Assembly: GCF_030409685.1 (NCBI RefSeq)
Contig: NZ_JAUFQJ010000004.1
Location: 620,001 to 684,000 of the forward strand
DNA: 64,000 bases
Direction of reading: 5' to 3'
From: Ferruginibacter paludis
Lineage (GTDB): Bacteria > Bacteroidota > Bacteroidia > Chitinophagales > Chitinophagaceae
Below the pieces are notes generated by a model, which saw nothing but the letters and a program-made list of their open reading frames with translations, searched no databases and was not told the origin of the DNA. Position numbers and translations under genes: made by a program. Shown piece after piece: positions 36,395 through 45,468 of this stretch; the stretch's first letter is position 1; every line of letters starts with the position of its first letter.

Positions 36395-38521
36395 ATGCAG
36401 GTAGAAAAATTTTATTATGACAACAGGACTGTAAAAAACTTTGCATACGCTACCATTTTATGGGGAGTAGTAGGGATGCTTGCAGGTTTGTATGTAGCAC
36501 TTCAACTGGTGTTTCCGGCACTTAATTTTACCCAGTACGGATCATTCGGCAGGCTGCGTCCGTTGCATACCAATGCTGTAATTTTTGCCTTTGTCGGCAA
36601 CGGTATGTTTATGGGTATTTACTATTCTTTACAGCGCTTGTGTAAAGCACGTATGTTTAGTGACACCCTAAGCAAAATACATTTCTGGGGATGGCAACTG
36701 ATTATTGTTGCAGCCGCTATTACCCTGCCAATGGGCATTACAGCCAGCAAAGAATATGCTGAACTGGAGTGGCCGATTGATATTGCCATCACCTTAATAT
36801 GGGTGGTATTTGGCATCAACATGTTTGGTACCATTATTAAAAGAAGGGAAAAACATTTGTATGTCGCCATCTGGTTTTACATCGCCACATTTGTTACCGT
36901 AGCGGTACTGCACATTGTAAATTCAATGGAGCTGCCTATCAGTTTAACAAAGAGCTATTCGTTATATGCAGGCGTGCAGGACGCCCTGGTACAATGGTGG
37001 TACGGTCATAACGCAGTAGCTTTCTTTTTAACAACACCTTACCTGGGTTTGATGTATTATTTTATGCCGAAGGCCGCTAACCGGCCGGTGTATTCTTACA
37101 AACTATCTATTATACATTTCTGGGCTTTGATATTTTTATACATCTGGGCTGGTCCGCATCATTTGTTATATACTGCTTTACCTAACTGGGCGCAGTCGCT
37201 GGGTGTTGTATTCAGCGCCATGCTTATCTTTCCAAGCTGGGGAGGTATGATCAATGGTTTACTGACACTGCGTGGTGCATGGGATAAAGTGCGGGACGAT
37301 GTTATTTTAAAATTCATGGTGGTAGCTGTTACAGCATATGGTATGGCCACTTTTGAAGGCCCGATGCTATCGCTTAAAAGTATCAGCGCTATCAGTCACT
37401 ATACAGACTGGATTGTTGCCCACGTACACGTAGGCGCCCTGGGCTGGAATGGTATGTTAACCTTTGGTATTTTATACTGGTTAATTCCCCGGCTGTTTAA
37501 TACACCATTGTACTCTAAAAAAATAGCCAACCGTCATTTCTGGCTTGGTACATTGGGTATTGTATTTTACGCTGTACCCATGTACTGGGCTGGTTTTACA
37601 CAAAGCAGTATGTGGAAACAATTTACAGACGCAGGACAGTTGAAATACACTTTTCTTGAAACTGTAACTTATATGAAACCATTTTACGCCATGCGTTCTT
37701 TGGGCGGCACATTGTATTTAATTGGAGCCTTATTTATGGTGTATAATCTTTACAAAACAGTTAGGGCAGGTAAGCTGGTTGCTGATGAAGCTGCAGAAGC
37801 CGCACCGCTGGAAAAAGAATATGTAAAACATGCAGGCGAACACTGGCACAGGGCTTTTGAAAGAAAACCTGTACAGTTTATGATTATTAGTTTGGTAGTA
37901 ATACTGATTGGTGGCGCAGTAGAAATGATTCCAACATTCATGATCAAATCAAATGTACCAACCATCGCGTCTGTTAAACCTTATACCCCGCTTGAGTTAC
38001 AGGGACGTGATATCTATGTAAGAGAAGGCTGTTACCTGTGCCACTCACAAATGATAAGGCCGTTCCGCAGCGAAACAGAACGCTATGGTGAATATTCAAA
38101 AGCCGGCGAATTTATTTATGATCATCCATTTCAATGGGGCAGTAAAAGAACAGGCCCCGATTTAGCAAGAGAAGGCACTGGTAATCTTAAGAAAACAAAT
38201 GGCTGGCACTTCCGTCACTTCAGGGAGCCCTCTTCAATGAGTGAAGGATCTATTATGCCGCCTTACGCATTTATGCTAGAACAAAACCTTGATACATCTA
38301 CTACCAGAGCGAAAATAAATGCCATGATAACACTGGGTGTGCCGTACGAAAAAGGATTTGCTGATGTGGCCAATGCCAACCTGATGGAACAGGCAAAGGG
38401 CATTGCTGATAACCTGAGAACAGACAGCATCCGGGTTTCGCCCAATAAAGAAGTGATCGCCCTTATCTCCTACATACAGCGTTTAGGAAAGGATATTAGT
38501 AACGAACCAAAAAATAAATAA
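36395..38521 (+). CDS. ccoN: cbb3-type cytochrome c oxidase, fused subunits I and II (CcoNO)
   Basis: 708 residues. The N-terminal part (about 1-465) is CcoN with many membrane helices and the haem/copper histidine motifs (LHTNAV, WWYGHNAVAFF, AGPHHLLYT, HVHVGALGWNG). A hydrophobic segment near 490-510 opens the CcoO part, with one haem c site CYLCH (C546, C549, H550) and a C-terminal methionine-rich area. CcoN and CcoO are separate genes in Proteobacteria; the fusion is usual in Bacteroidota. It is the catalytic core for oxygen reduction at low oxygen. 22 bases after ccoS, 3 bases before ccoQ. Confidence 0.95.
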   Translation: MQVEKFYYDNRTVKNFAYATILWGVVGMLAGLYVALQLVFPALNFTQYGSFGRLRPLHTNAVIFAFVGNGMFMGIYYSLQRLCKARMFSDTLSKIHFWGWQLIIVAAAITLPMGITASKEYAELEWPIDIAITLIWVVFGINMFGTIIKRREKHLYVAIWFYIATFVTVAVLHIVNSMELPISLTKSYSLYAGVQDALVQWWYGHNAVAFFLTTPYLGLMYYFMPKAANRPVYSYKLSIIHFWALIFLYIWAGPHHLLYTALPNWAQSLGVVFSAMLIFPSWGGMINGLLTLRGAWDKVRDDVILKFMVVAVTAYGMATFEGPMLSLKSISAISHYTDWIVAHVHVGALGWNGMLTFGILYWLIPRLFNTPLYSKKIANRHFWLGTLGIVFYAVPMYWAGFTQSSMWKQFTDAGQLKYTFLETVTYMKPFYAMRSLGGTLYLIGALFMVYNLYKTVRAGKLVADEAAEAAPLEKEYVKHAGEHWHRAFERKPVQFMIISLVVILIGGAVEMIPTFMIKSNVPTIASVKPYTPLELQGRDIYVREGCYLCHSQMIRPFRSETERYGEYSKAGEFIYDHPFQWGSKRTGPDLAREGTGNLKKTNGWHFRHFREPSSMSEGSIMPPYAFMLEQNLDTSTTRAKINAMITLGVPYEKGFADVANANLMEQAKGIADNLRTDSIRVSPNKEVIALISYIQRLGKDISNEPKNK

Positions 38522-38524
38522 GCC

Positions 38525-38719
38525 ATGTTTAAATTCATAAAACAGTATGCCGAAAAAATAGATCACGCATCCATTTACCCAATGATTTCATTGCTTATTT
38601 TTTCCCTATTCTTTGTGGTATTGCTGGTATTGGTTAAAAAAATGGATAAAGAAAGAATCAACATATTATCGAACATACCATTAGACGAAGAAGCAGCAAC
38701 AACAACATCAACCATTTAA
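38525..38719 (+). CDS. ccoQ: cbb3 oxidase small subunit (CcoQ-like)
   Basis: 64 residues with one membrane helix (about 18-40) and a charged cytoplasmic tail (LVKKMDKERI). By size, topology and position between ccoNO and ccoP it is CcoQ, which stabilises the complex. The sequence itself is weakly conserved, so context carries the call. Confidence 0.75.
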   Translation: MFKFIKQYAEKIDHASIYPMISLLIFSLFFVVLLVLVKKMDKERINILSNIPLDEEAATTTSTI

Positions 38720-38729
38720 ACAACACCGT

Positions 38730-39896
38730 ATGTTTTTACAAAATTTTAAATATAAAAAACTGGGCGCTACAGCAATATTTATTACTGCCAGCCTTACTAT
38801 GCTGGCGCAGGATGCTGCAGCGGCCAAAACAGTTCCTTCAGAAAATAATTTGCTGGCGATTTTACTATCGGCTACAGCCATTGTATTGGCTTTCGTTATC
38901 TGGGGTATGGGCCAGGCGCTGGTAGCCCTCTCCCGTCAGCTGATGGAAAAAAATAAAAATAATAAGGCTACGGCTGCTGCTTCCATGCTGGTGGTATTGT
39001 CTTTGCTGTCGCAGACTGTGCTGGCACAAACAGATGCGGCTGCTGAAAATGTAAAAGTTGTTACCAACTATGGCGGTATATCTGCCCATACCTTTTATCT
39101 GTTTGTTGGTGTAATAGCAACAGAGATCGCGGCCATCCTGTTTCTCGTATTTTCTATCAGAAGAATTTATAGTGAACTGATACCGGAAAAAGCTGCAGCA
39201 GCTGTAAAGGAATCCAAACTGGCTGCTATATGGGCTAATCTTGACAAAAAATTATTTACCAAAGCAATACCTGTTGAACAGGAAGCGGATCATTTACTGG
39301 ATCATAACTATGATGGGATCCAGGAACTGGACAACGCATTGCCACCATGGTGGAAATATGGCTTCATCATCACTATAGGTTTTGCATTTGTTTACTTGTT
39401 GAATTTTCATGTATTTGGGAATGGTAAAAATCCTACCGAAGAATACCAGGCTGAAATGGAAAACGCCCAAATTGCCAAAGAAGCATACGAAGCAAAAAAC
39501 AAAGACAGGATTGACGAAGCCCATGTACCGATGGCCAACGCCGCAGGTATACAAAATGGTAAAACCAATTTTTTAGCCAACTGTGTGGCTTGCCACGGAG
39601 CCAATGGTGAAGGTGGCGTAGGACCCAACCTTACCGATGACTACTGGCTGCACAAAGGATCTTTGAATGATGTATACAACACCATCAAAAAAGGATATCC
39701 TGATAAAGGAATGCAATCGTGGGCAACAAAATTTAACCCCAAGGAAATGAGTGAGCTGGCAAGTTTTGTAAAAACATTACATGGCACAAAACCTGCTAAC
39801 GGCAAAGCCCCGCAGGGAGATTTGTTTTCTGAAACAGCCGCAGGCAGCGACTCTGTAAAAACAACTTTGCCAGATAGTACTATTATTAAAAAATAA
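38730..39896 (+). CDS. ccoP: cbb3 oxidase cytochrome c subunit CcoP
   Basis: 388 residues, membrane-anchored cytochrome c that delivers electrons to the oxidase. Several hydrophobic segments precede the cytochrome part (about 8-27, 42-62, 84-100, 118-143, 209-227), more than in proteobacterial CcoP. Only one haem site is seen, CVACH (C285, C288, H289), where proteobacterial CcoP has two. The CcoP signature PPWWKYGFIITIGFAF is present just before the last helix. Operon position between ccoQ and ccoG. Confidence 0.9.
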   Translation: MFLQNFKYKKLGATAIFITASLTMLAQDAAAAKTVPSENNLLAILLSATAIVLAFVIWGMGQALVALSRQLMEKNKNNKATAAASMLVVLSLLSQTVLAQTDAAAENVKVVTNYGGISAHTFYLFVGVIATEIAAILFLVFSIRRIYSELIPEKAAAAVKESKLAAIWANLDKKLFTKAIPVEQEADHLLDHNYDGIQELDNALPPWWKYGFIITIGFAFVYLLNFHVFGNGKNPTEEYQAEMENAQIAKEAYEAKNKDRIDEAHVPMANAAGIQNGKTNFLANCVACHGANGEGGVGPNLTDDYWLHKGSLNDVYNTIKKGYPDKGMQSWATKFNPKEMSELASFVKTLHGTKPANGKAPQGDLFSETAAGSDSVKTTLPDSTIIKK

Positions 39897-39898
39897 CA

Positions 39899-41395
39899 AT
39901 GTCTCCTGTACAAAATACGTTGCCAATGTCCGATGAATCCTTCAGGGATTCTGTAGCTACAATTACCAAAGATGGAAAACGAAATTATATCCATCCCAAA
40001 AAACCAAAAGGCAAACTTTATAATCTACGTACCTGGTTCAGCATATTTTACCTGGCAGTATTTTTTAGCCTGCCGTTTATTAAGGTAAATGGAGCGCCAT
40101 TTTTAATGATCAACATTCTTGAACGCAAATTCATTTTATTCGGTCTTATTTTTTGGCCGCAGGACTTTTTTATTTTCGGTATCGGCATGGTGACGTTCAT
40201 TGTTTTTGTGATTTTATTTACGGTAGTGTTCGGAAGAATTTTTTGCGGCTGGGCTTGCCCGCAAACAATTTTTATGGAGATGGTGTTCAGGAAGATTGAA
40301 TACTGGATTGACGGTGATGCTACGCAGCAAAAGCAACTGGCAGCAAGCGCCTGGAACGGAAAAAAAATCAGGAAAAGGGTTTTTAAATTCATTGTATTCT
40401 TCCTGATATCTTTTCTGATTGCCAATTTTTTCCTGGCTTACCTCATCAGCATGGATGAGCTGATCGCCAATATTACCAACCCGGCTGCGCATGTGGCTAC
40501 GCTGATTTCGTTGCTGACATTTACTACCGTTTTCTTTTTTGTATACTGGTGGTTTAGGGAACAGGCTTGTATTGTGGTTTGCCCCTATGGCCGTTTACAG
40601 GGCGTGTTGCTTGACAGAAATTCAATCGTTGTTGCCTACGATCATTTGAGAGGAGAGCCCCGTGGCAAGCTTTCAAAACACAAAGCGGAGCATGAAGCAG
40701 CACACGAAACCTGTAACAGCTGCAAAAGTGGTGGTTCCTGCAGCAGCACTCCTGAAGTAATTGTACCGGCAGTAACAGCAGATTGTATAGATTGCTTTGC
40801 ATGCGTACGGGTTTGCCCCACAGGTATAGATATACGCAACGGCACACAACTGGAATGCATTAATTGCACGGCATGTATAGACGCCTGTGACGCTATCATG
40901 ACCAGTATCAACCGGCCCACAGGTTTGGTTAGGTATGCTTCTGAAAACAGTATCACGGAAGGCGTGCAGCTTAAGTTCAGCAGCAGGATAAAAGCGTACA
41001 CTGCAGTACTGGCCCTGCTGATATCCTTACTGGTATTTTTACTGGCGAGCCGAACAGACCTGGATGCAAGACTGATGCGCACTTCCGGTATGACCTATAC
41101 CTCTTTACCTGATGGGCGTATTGAAAACCTGTACAGTTTAAAGCTTGCCAATAAAACGCACAAGGATATTGCCATTAGTTTAAAACTGGAGAATTTGCTT
41201 GGAGACATTACCATGGTAGGCAGCAGCAACCTGGTAGTAAAACATGAAGATTACAGCAACGTACAATTTTTTGTAAGGCTTACCAGGGGCCAGGTAAAAA
41301 ACTGGAAAACGCCTGTACAGATTGGATTATATGAAGGCGACAAAAAAATAAAAACAATTACTGCCAAATTTATCGGACCTGAAGTGTACGAATAA
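39899..41395 (+). CDS. ccoG: cbb3 oxidase accessory ferredoxin-like protein CcoG
   Basis: 498 residues. N-terminal membrane segments, the motif GRIFCGWACPQTIFMEM and CPYGRLQG, then two 4Fe-4S motifs CIDCFACVRVCPTG and CINCTACIDAC, and a C-terminal beta-sandwich (about 395-498). An extra cysteine cluster (ETCNSCKSGGSC) precedes the ferredoxin domain. CcoG/FixG takes part in copper reduction during oxidase assembly. It begins 2 bases after ccoP. Confidence 0.93.
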   Translation: MSPVQNTLPMSDESFRDSVATITKDGKRNYIHPKKPKGKLYNLRTWFSIFYLAVFFSLPFIKVNGAPFLMINILERKFILFGLIFWPQDFFIFGIGMVTFIVFVILFTVVFGRIFCGWACPQTIFMEMVFRKIEYWIDGDATQQKQLAASAWNGKKIRKRVFKFIVFFLISFLIANFFLAYLISMDELIANITNPAAHVATLISLLTFTTVFFFVYWWFREQACIVVCPYGRLQGVLLDRNSIVVAYDHLRGEPRGKLSKHKAEHEAAHETCNSCKSGGSCSSTPEVIVPAVTADCIDCFACVRVCPTGIDIRNGTQLECINCTACIDACDAIMTSINRPTGLVRYASENSITEGVQLKFSSRIKAYTAVLALLISLLVFLLASRTDLDARLMRTSGMTYTSLPDGRIENLYSLKLANKTHKDIAISLKLENLLGDITMVGSSNLVVKHEDYSNVQFFVRLTRGQVKNWKTPVQIGLYEGDKKIKTITAKFIGPEVYE

Positions 41396-41443
41396 ACCGC
41401 AGATCAAATTATCATAAGTAACATTCCTTTAAAATAATAACAC

Positions 41444-41875
41444 ATGAACTGGGGACATAAAATAATAATAGTGTATGCTGTATTTGTTGCCGGAATGTTA
41501 TTTCTTGCTTTCAAATCATCCAGGCAAAATACGGACCTTGTAACAGAAGATTACTATGCAAAAGAATTAGTGTACCAGCAAAAGATTGATGAAGTAAAAC
41601 GCACTGCCTTATTATCCGCACCTGTAACGGTATCGGTTACCAAACATGAAATTGTCATCACTTTTCCAAAAGATTTTGATACCAAAAAAATTACGGGACA
41701 AGCTGAATTGTACTGTCCTTCTGATGAAAAGAAAGATAAGACACAGGGCTTTTCAGTAACGGACAGCACTGTAAAAATGGCGTTACCTGGTAGCTATCAT
41801 GGCCTGCACTATGTTAAAATAGATTGGGCTGTTGACGGGGTAAATTATTATTACGAAGAGAAAATATTTATTTAA
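41444..41875 (+). CDS. ccoH: FixH/CcoH family protein
   Basis: 143 residues. One N-terminal membrane helix (about 5-22), then a small periplasmic beta domain with the family pattern LVTEDYYAKELVYQQKID, the strongest marker of FixH. Required for stable assembly of cbb3 oxidase. Its stop overlaps the region just before the next ATG, so translation is probably coupled. Confidence 0.88.
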   Translation: MNWGHKIIIVYAVFVAGMLFLAFKSSRQNTDLVTEDYYAKELVYQQKIDEVKRTALLSAPVTVSVTKHEIVITFPKDFDTKKITGQAELYCPSDEKKDKTQGFSVTDSTVKMALPGSYHGLHYVKIDWAVDGVNYYYEEKIFI

Positions 41876-41876
41876 A

Positions 41877-42617
41877 ATGGCAACAGTATTTTTTGCAGCA
41901 CTTACACTGGGGATGATAGGAAGCTTTCATTGCATTGGTATGTGCGGCCCGCTGGCATTTTCATTGCCATTGAAAAACAACAGCGATTTTGCAAAATTTA
42001 CCGGATCGCTACTGTATAACGGCGGAAGAATACTTACCTACAGTGGCTTAGGTATGTTGTTTGGTTTAGCAGGCAAAAGTTTTTCCCTGTTTGGTTTTCA
42101 ACAATGGTTATCAGTTATTGTGGGCATTACCATTTTGTTTTTTCTTGTAGCGCCTAAAAAATGGCTGACTGCAAAAAGTACCGAGACCCTTTTTGCAAAA
42201 TACAATTATAAAATACGCTTTGCATTGGGCCAACTCTTTTTCAAAAAAAATTACGCTTCCCTTTTTGCTATTGGTGTACTGAATGGTTTATTGCCCTGTG
42301 GCTTAATTTATATGGCCATCGCCGGAGCCATCGCTTATGCATCACCTTTTGAAAGTGCGTTTTTTATGGCTTCGTTCGGTTTGGGCACTTTACCCGTAAT
42401 GTGGAGTGTGAGTTTTTTTGGCAATTATATTGGCATTGAAGTTCGCAAAAAAATACGGAGTGCTTACCCGGTATTAATGGCAATGATGGCATGTCTGTTG
42501 ATTTTGCGGGGCATGGGACTGGGGATTCCGTATGTCAGCCCCTCAGCAAATGATAAAGATCACCAGGTAGAAATGTGTTACCCGGCAAAAGTGGGCACAA
42601 CTGCCACTATTAAATGA
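41877..42617 (+). CDS. TauE/SafE- or DsbD-like membrane protein of the cbb3 cluster
   Basis: 246 residues with six or so membrane helices. Starts TLGMIGSFHCIGMCGPLAF, and contains GVLNGLLPCGLIYMA, the cysteine pattern of the small DsbD/TauE-like group found next to ccoGH in many genomes. Role probably in metal or thiol handling during oxidase maturation. Starts 1 base after ccoH. Confidence 0.82.
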   Translation: MATVFFAALTLGMIGSFHCIGMCGPLAFSLPLKNNSDFAKFTGSLLYNGGRILTYSGLGMLFGLAGKSFSLFGFQQWLSVIVGITILFFLVAPKKWLTAKSTETLFAKYNYKIRFALGQLFFKKNYASLFAIGVLNGLLPCGLIYMAIAGAIAYASPFESAFFMASFGLGTLPVMWSVSFFGNYIGIEVRKKIRSAYPVLMAMMACLLILRGMGLGIPYVSPSANDKDHQVEMCYPAKVGTTATIK

Positions 42618-42657
42618 ATAAGTAGTGTTACATGTAATAAATTATAAAAAAGATATA

Positions 42658-43038
42658 ATGACGGGGTCTAAGAAAACAGAGCAATTTTTACATGAAAATA
42701 TAACGTGGAAACGCTTGCTCGATTTTTTTATCCAGGAAAACAGCTTCTTAAAAACCAGGTTGAGCGAAGTAGTTGACAAGGAGACAGATAAATCCCTGAT
42801 AGCAGAAGCGGAACATTTTCAAACCGAATTTATCTTAAAAGACGAATACATACACGATATTGAACACGATATAAAAGACCAGGAAAAAAGTCTGAAGAAT
42901 TTGCTTACCCAAAAAACCGCTCCGGATTATAAAACCTGCAAAAAGCAGGACAAGTTGCGCAACGAAATGGCTTACCTGGAAAAAGAATTTTCACACCTGA
43001 AGACGCAGTTCAATAAATACCTGCTTTCGCTGGTATAG
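42658..43038 (+). CDS. coiled-coil hypothetical protein at the end of the cbb3 cluster
   Basis: 126 residues from the ATG at 42658; a GTG at 42625 would add 11 residues. Highly charged, helical with coiled-coil character, no signal and no membrane segment, so cytoplasmic. Family not recognised. It follows the TauE-like gene by 40 bases and converges with the regulator gene, stops separated by 3 bases. Confidence 0.65.
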   Translation: MTGSKKTEQFLHENITWKRLLDFFIQENSFLKTRLSEVVDKETDKSLIAEAEHFQTEFILKDEYIHDIEHDIKDQEKSLKNLLTQKTAPDYKTCKKQDKLRNEMAYLEKEFSHLKTQFNKYLLSLV

Positions 43039-43041
43039 CAT

Positions 43042-44094
43042 TTAGTTCAATAGGGCTGCGAGCCGCTTTTCATCAAGGATGATTATGGCTCCTTCTTTAA
43101 TATCAATTAATTTTTCGCTTTTAAAATCGCTGAGTGTACGTATAATGGACTCTGTGGCAGTTCCCGCTATATGAGCAAGATCTTCCCTTGAAATGTACAT
43201 AGAAAAATGCCCCTGGTCGTCTTTTGTGTATTTCTTCTGCAACAGAACCAGTGCTTCGGCCACCCGCTTTCGCAATGAATTATAGGCAATGCCCACCAGC
43301 TGTTCCTCACGGTCGGTAACACTCTGGGCAAGCATTTGAATAAACTGGCGGGCTACTTCTTTATTTGCCCTTAATAACTTCTCAAAATCCTGGCGGTCTA
43401 TTATAGACAGTGTTGCATCTTCTATTACCTCAGCGGCTTCCTTATAAATACCCCCTTCTAAAATAGCCGTGTACCCTACATAATCACCTTCTCCGAAAAG
43501 CCCTACCGTTAGCTCTTTCCCATCATCATTGGTTTTAAAAGTTTTTACCTTTCCTTTTTGGATGTAAAACAATTTCACAGGGTGGTTCCCTTCATCATAA
43601 ATCAATCTCTTCTTTTTGTAAAAATTAATAGCGCTGTTGGTAACCAGTTCTTCCAGTGCTTTAAGATTTCCTGCTTCCTCCACTGCCGGCTGGACGGAAG
43701 CAGGATCAAATTTTTTATGCAGCAGGGCTGCTTTTTTAAGGCGGCTTTCAATAGCTGTCAACAATTCTATATCGCTAAAAGGTTTTGTAATATAATCATC
43801 AGCCCCCATTTCCATCCCCTTTCTAAAATCTCCCCGCTCGGATTTTGCGGTTAAAAAAATAAAAGGAATATTTTTTAAACTTTCATTTTTGCGTAACAAA
43901 TGCAATACGCCATAGCCATCCAATACCGGCATCATGATATCACAGATAATCAGGTCTGGAATATTTCCCAACGCCATTTCAACGCCCTGTTTGCCATTAG
44001 CCGCAGTATCTACCTTATAATTTGCCAGCTCAAGAATCTCGGCTGTATTTTCTCTTATCTCGTCATTGTCTTCTATCAGTAGTACTCGGCGCAT
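43042..44094 (-). CDS. receiver-cNMP-binding-CRP/FNR regulator
   Basis: 350 residues. Response-regulator receiver (about 1-120; phospho-acceptor D52 in IICDIMMP), then a cyclic-nucleotide-binding/Fnr-like sensor domain (about 145-265), and a CRP-type helix-turn-helix (about 290-340, RKRVAEALVLLQ ... ISREDLAHIAGTATESIIRTL). The three-part fusion couples phosphorylation to Fnr-like DNA binding. No FNR-type cysteine set is obvious, so oxygen is probably sensed through the kinase. It lies next to a PAS histidine kinase and faces the cbb3 cluster, suggesting control of respiration. Confidence 0.9.
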   Translation of the reverse strand: MRRVLLIEDNDEIRENTAEILELANYKVDTAANGKQGVEMALGNIPDLIICDIMMPVLDGYGVLHLLRKNESLKNIPFIFLTAKSERGDFRKGMEMGADDYITKPFSDIELLTAIESRLKKAALLHKKFDPASVQPAVEEAGNLKALEELVTNSAINFYKKKRLIYDEGNHPVKLFYIQKGKVKTFKTNDDGKELTVGLFGEGDYVGYTAILEGGIYKEAAEVIEDATLSIIDRQDFEKLLRANKEVARQFIQMLAQSVTDREEQLVGIAYNSLRKRVAEALVLLQKKYTKDDQGHFSMYISREDLAHIAGTATESIIRTLSDFKSEKLIDIKEGAIIILDEKRLAALLN

Positions 44095-44130
44095 AGTAAG
44101 TTTAAGATTTAGTCAATGCAAGATAAAGAG

Positions 44131-45399
44131 TTATGTCAAATTTGCAGCATTCACGTCAAAAGAAATACAAAAGGAAGTGCCTTTTTCCAACTCACTTTTA
44201 CATTCAATATTTCCGTTCATCAGTTCAACATACTTTTCAACAATATGCAGTCCCAAACCGGTTCCCTGGATATTGGTTGCATTGGTTCCCCGGAAAAAAC
44301 GTTCAAATAAATGAATTTTATCTTCCTGCGAAATACCAATACCACTATCCGTAACTTCCAGGAACAACTGCTTTTCAGTCAGTTCACTATTTACCCTTAT
44401 AAAGCCTTTTTCAGGGGTGAATTTTATTGCATTGGATAGCAAATTGATCAGCACATTTCGCAACAGGGAAGGGTCCAGTACCAAGGTTTCGCTACCCTGG
44501 TGCTGGTAAATAATTTGTTGACCTGTTTTTACAATACCCCGCATTTCGCTGCATATAGAACCGATGAGATCTTTGATATTAAACTGAGAATAATGCGCAG
44601 CCAGTTTACCGTCTTCAATTTTACCTATGGAGAGGAAATCGTTTAAGATATCAGTCAGGTTGCTTACCGCCGATTTGATACGGTTGATGTGTTTGTCCCG
44701 TTTATCCTGCTCGTCTTCTTTTACATATTTTGACACCAGCGATGCTGATGAAAGAATGGTGCTTAGCGGCGTACGAAACTCATGCGATGCCATGGACACA
44801 AACCTGCTTTTAAGATCGCCCAGTTCTTTTTCCTTACTAAGCGACTTCATTAATTCTTCTTTCGAAACTTCCAGCTCATTCAGCGTTTCCTGCAACTGGC
44901 TTGTGCGCAATACTACCTGCTGTTCCAGGTCATTGTTAAATTCCTCTATCTTCTTATTGATCAATGCCAGCTGCTCTTTTTGGTGAATGGTGGCATTTTC
45001 TATTTCCTTTCTTTTGGTAATATCACTTATAAATGCAATTACAAAAGACTCTCCGCCGGCCTCGTAATTATTTAAACTCACTTCCACCGGAAACTCTGAG
45101 CCGTCTTTTCTTGCTGCAAATAAATCCATCCCGATTCCCATCGGCCTCCTTTCCGGCTGGGCTATGTATTCATTTCTGTCGTTCACATGCGTAGCGTGAA
45201 AACGCTTTGGAATAAGAATTTCCATTGTTTTACCTATCACCTCCGAAGAGTTGCTGTAACCGAATTGTGAAAGCAGGAATGAATTGGCAAGGATAATTTC
45301 GCCCCGCTGGTTTACCACCAATATGCCTAACGAGGCATACTCAAACAGCGCTTCAAACTTAATTTTTTCTACTGCTAACTTTAGGTCATCAACGGCCAT
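44131..45399 (-). CDS. PAS-domain sensor histidine kinase
   Basis: 422 residues, cytoplasmic (no membrane segment). PAS domain (about 15-130), coiled linker (135-195), dimerisation domain with the phospho-accepting histidine H206 in MASHEFRTPLS, and an ATPase domain with NLLSNAIKF (N box), DSGIGIS (G1) and GTGLGLHI (G2). It sits 36 bases upstream of the receiver-CRP regulator, so the two are probably a cognate pair. The PAS domain may bind haem or FAD as an oxygen or redox sensor; this is inference. Confidence 0.92.
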   Translation of the reverse strand: MAVDDLKLAVEKIKFEALFEYASLGILVVNQRGEIILANSFLLSQFGYSNSSEVIGKTMEILIPKRFHATHVNDRNEYIAQPERRPMGIGMDLFAARKDGSEFPVEVSLNNYEAGGESFVIAFISDITKRKEIENATIHQKEQLALINKKIEEFNNDLEQQVVLRTSQLQETLNELEVSKEELMKSLSKEKELGDLKSRFVSMASHEFRTPLSTILSSASLVSKYVKEDEQDKRDKHINRIKSAVSNLTDILNDFLSIGKIEDGKLAAHYSQFNIKDLIGSICSEMRGIVKTGQQIIYQHQGSETLVLDPSLLRNVLINLLSNAIKFTPEKGFIRVNSELTEKQLFLEVTDSGIGISQEDKIHLFERFFRGTNATNIQGTGLGLHIVEKYVELMNGNIECKSELEKGTSFCISFDVNAANLT

Positions 45400-45468
45400 T
45401 GGAACTGATTATTTGTGCAAAATTAACCTATCCTTTTCTCACAGGGTTAGAAAATAAAAATGCAATGA

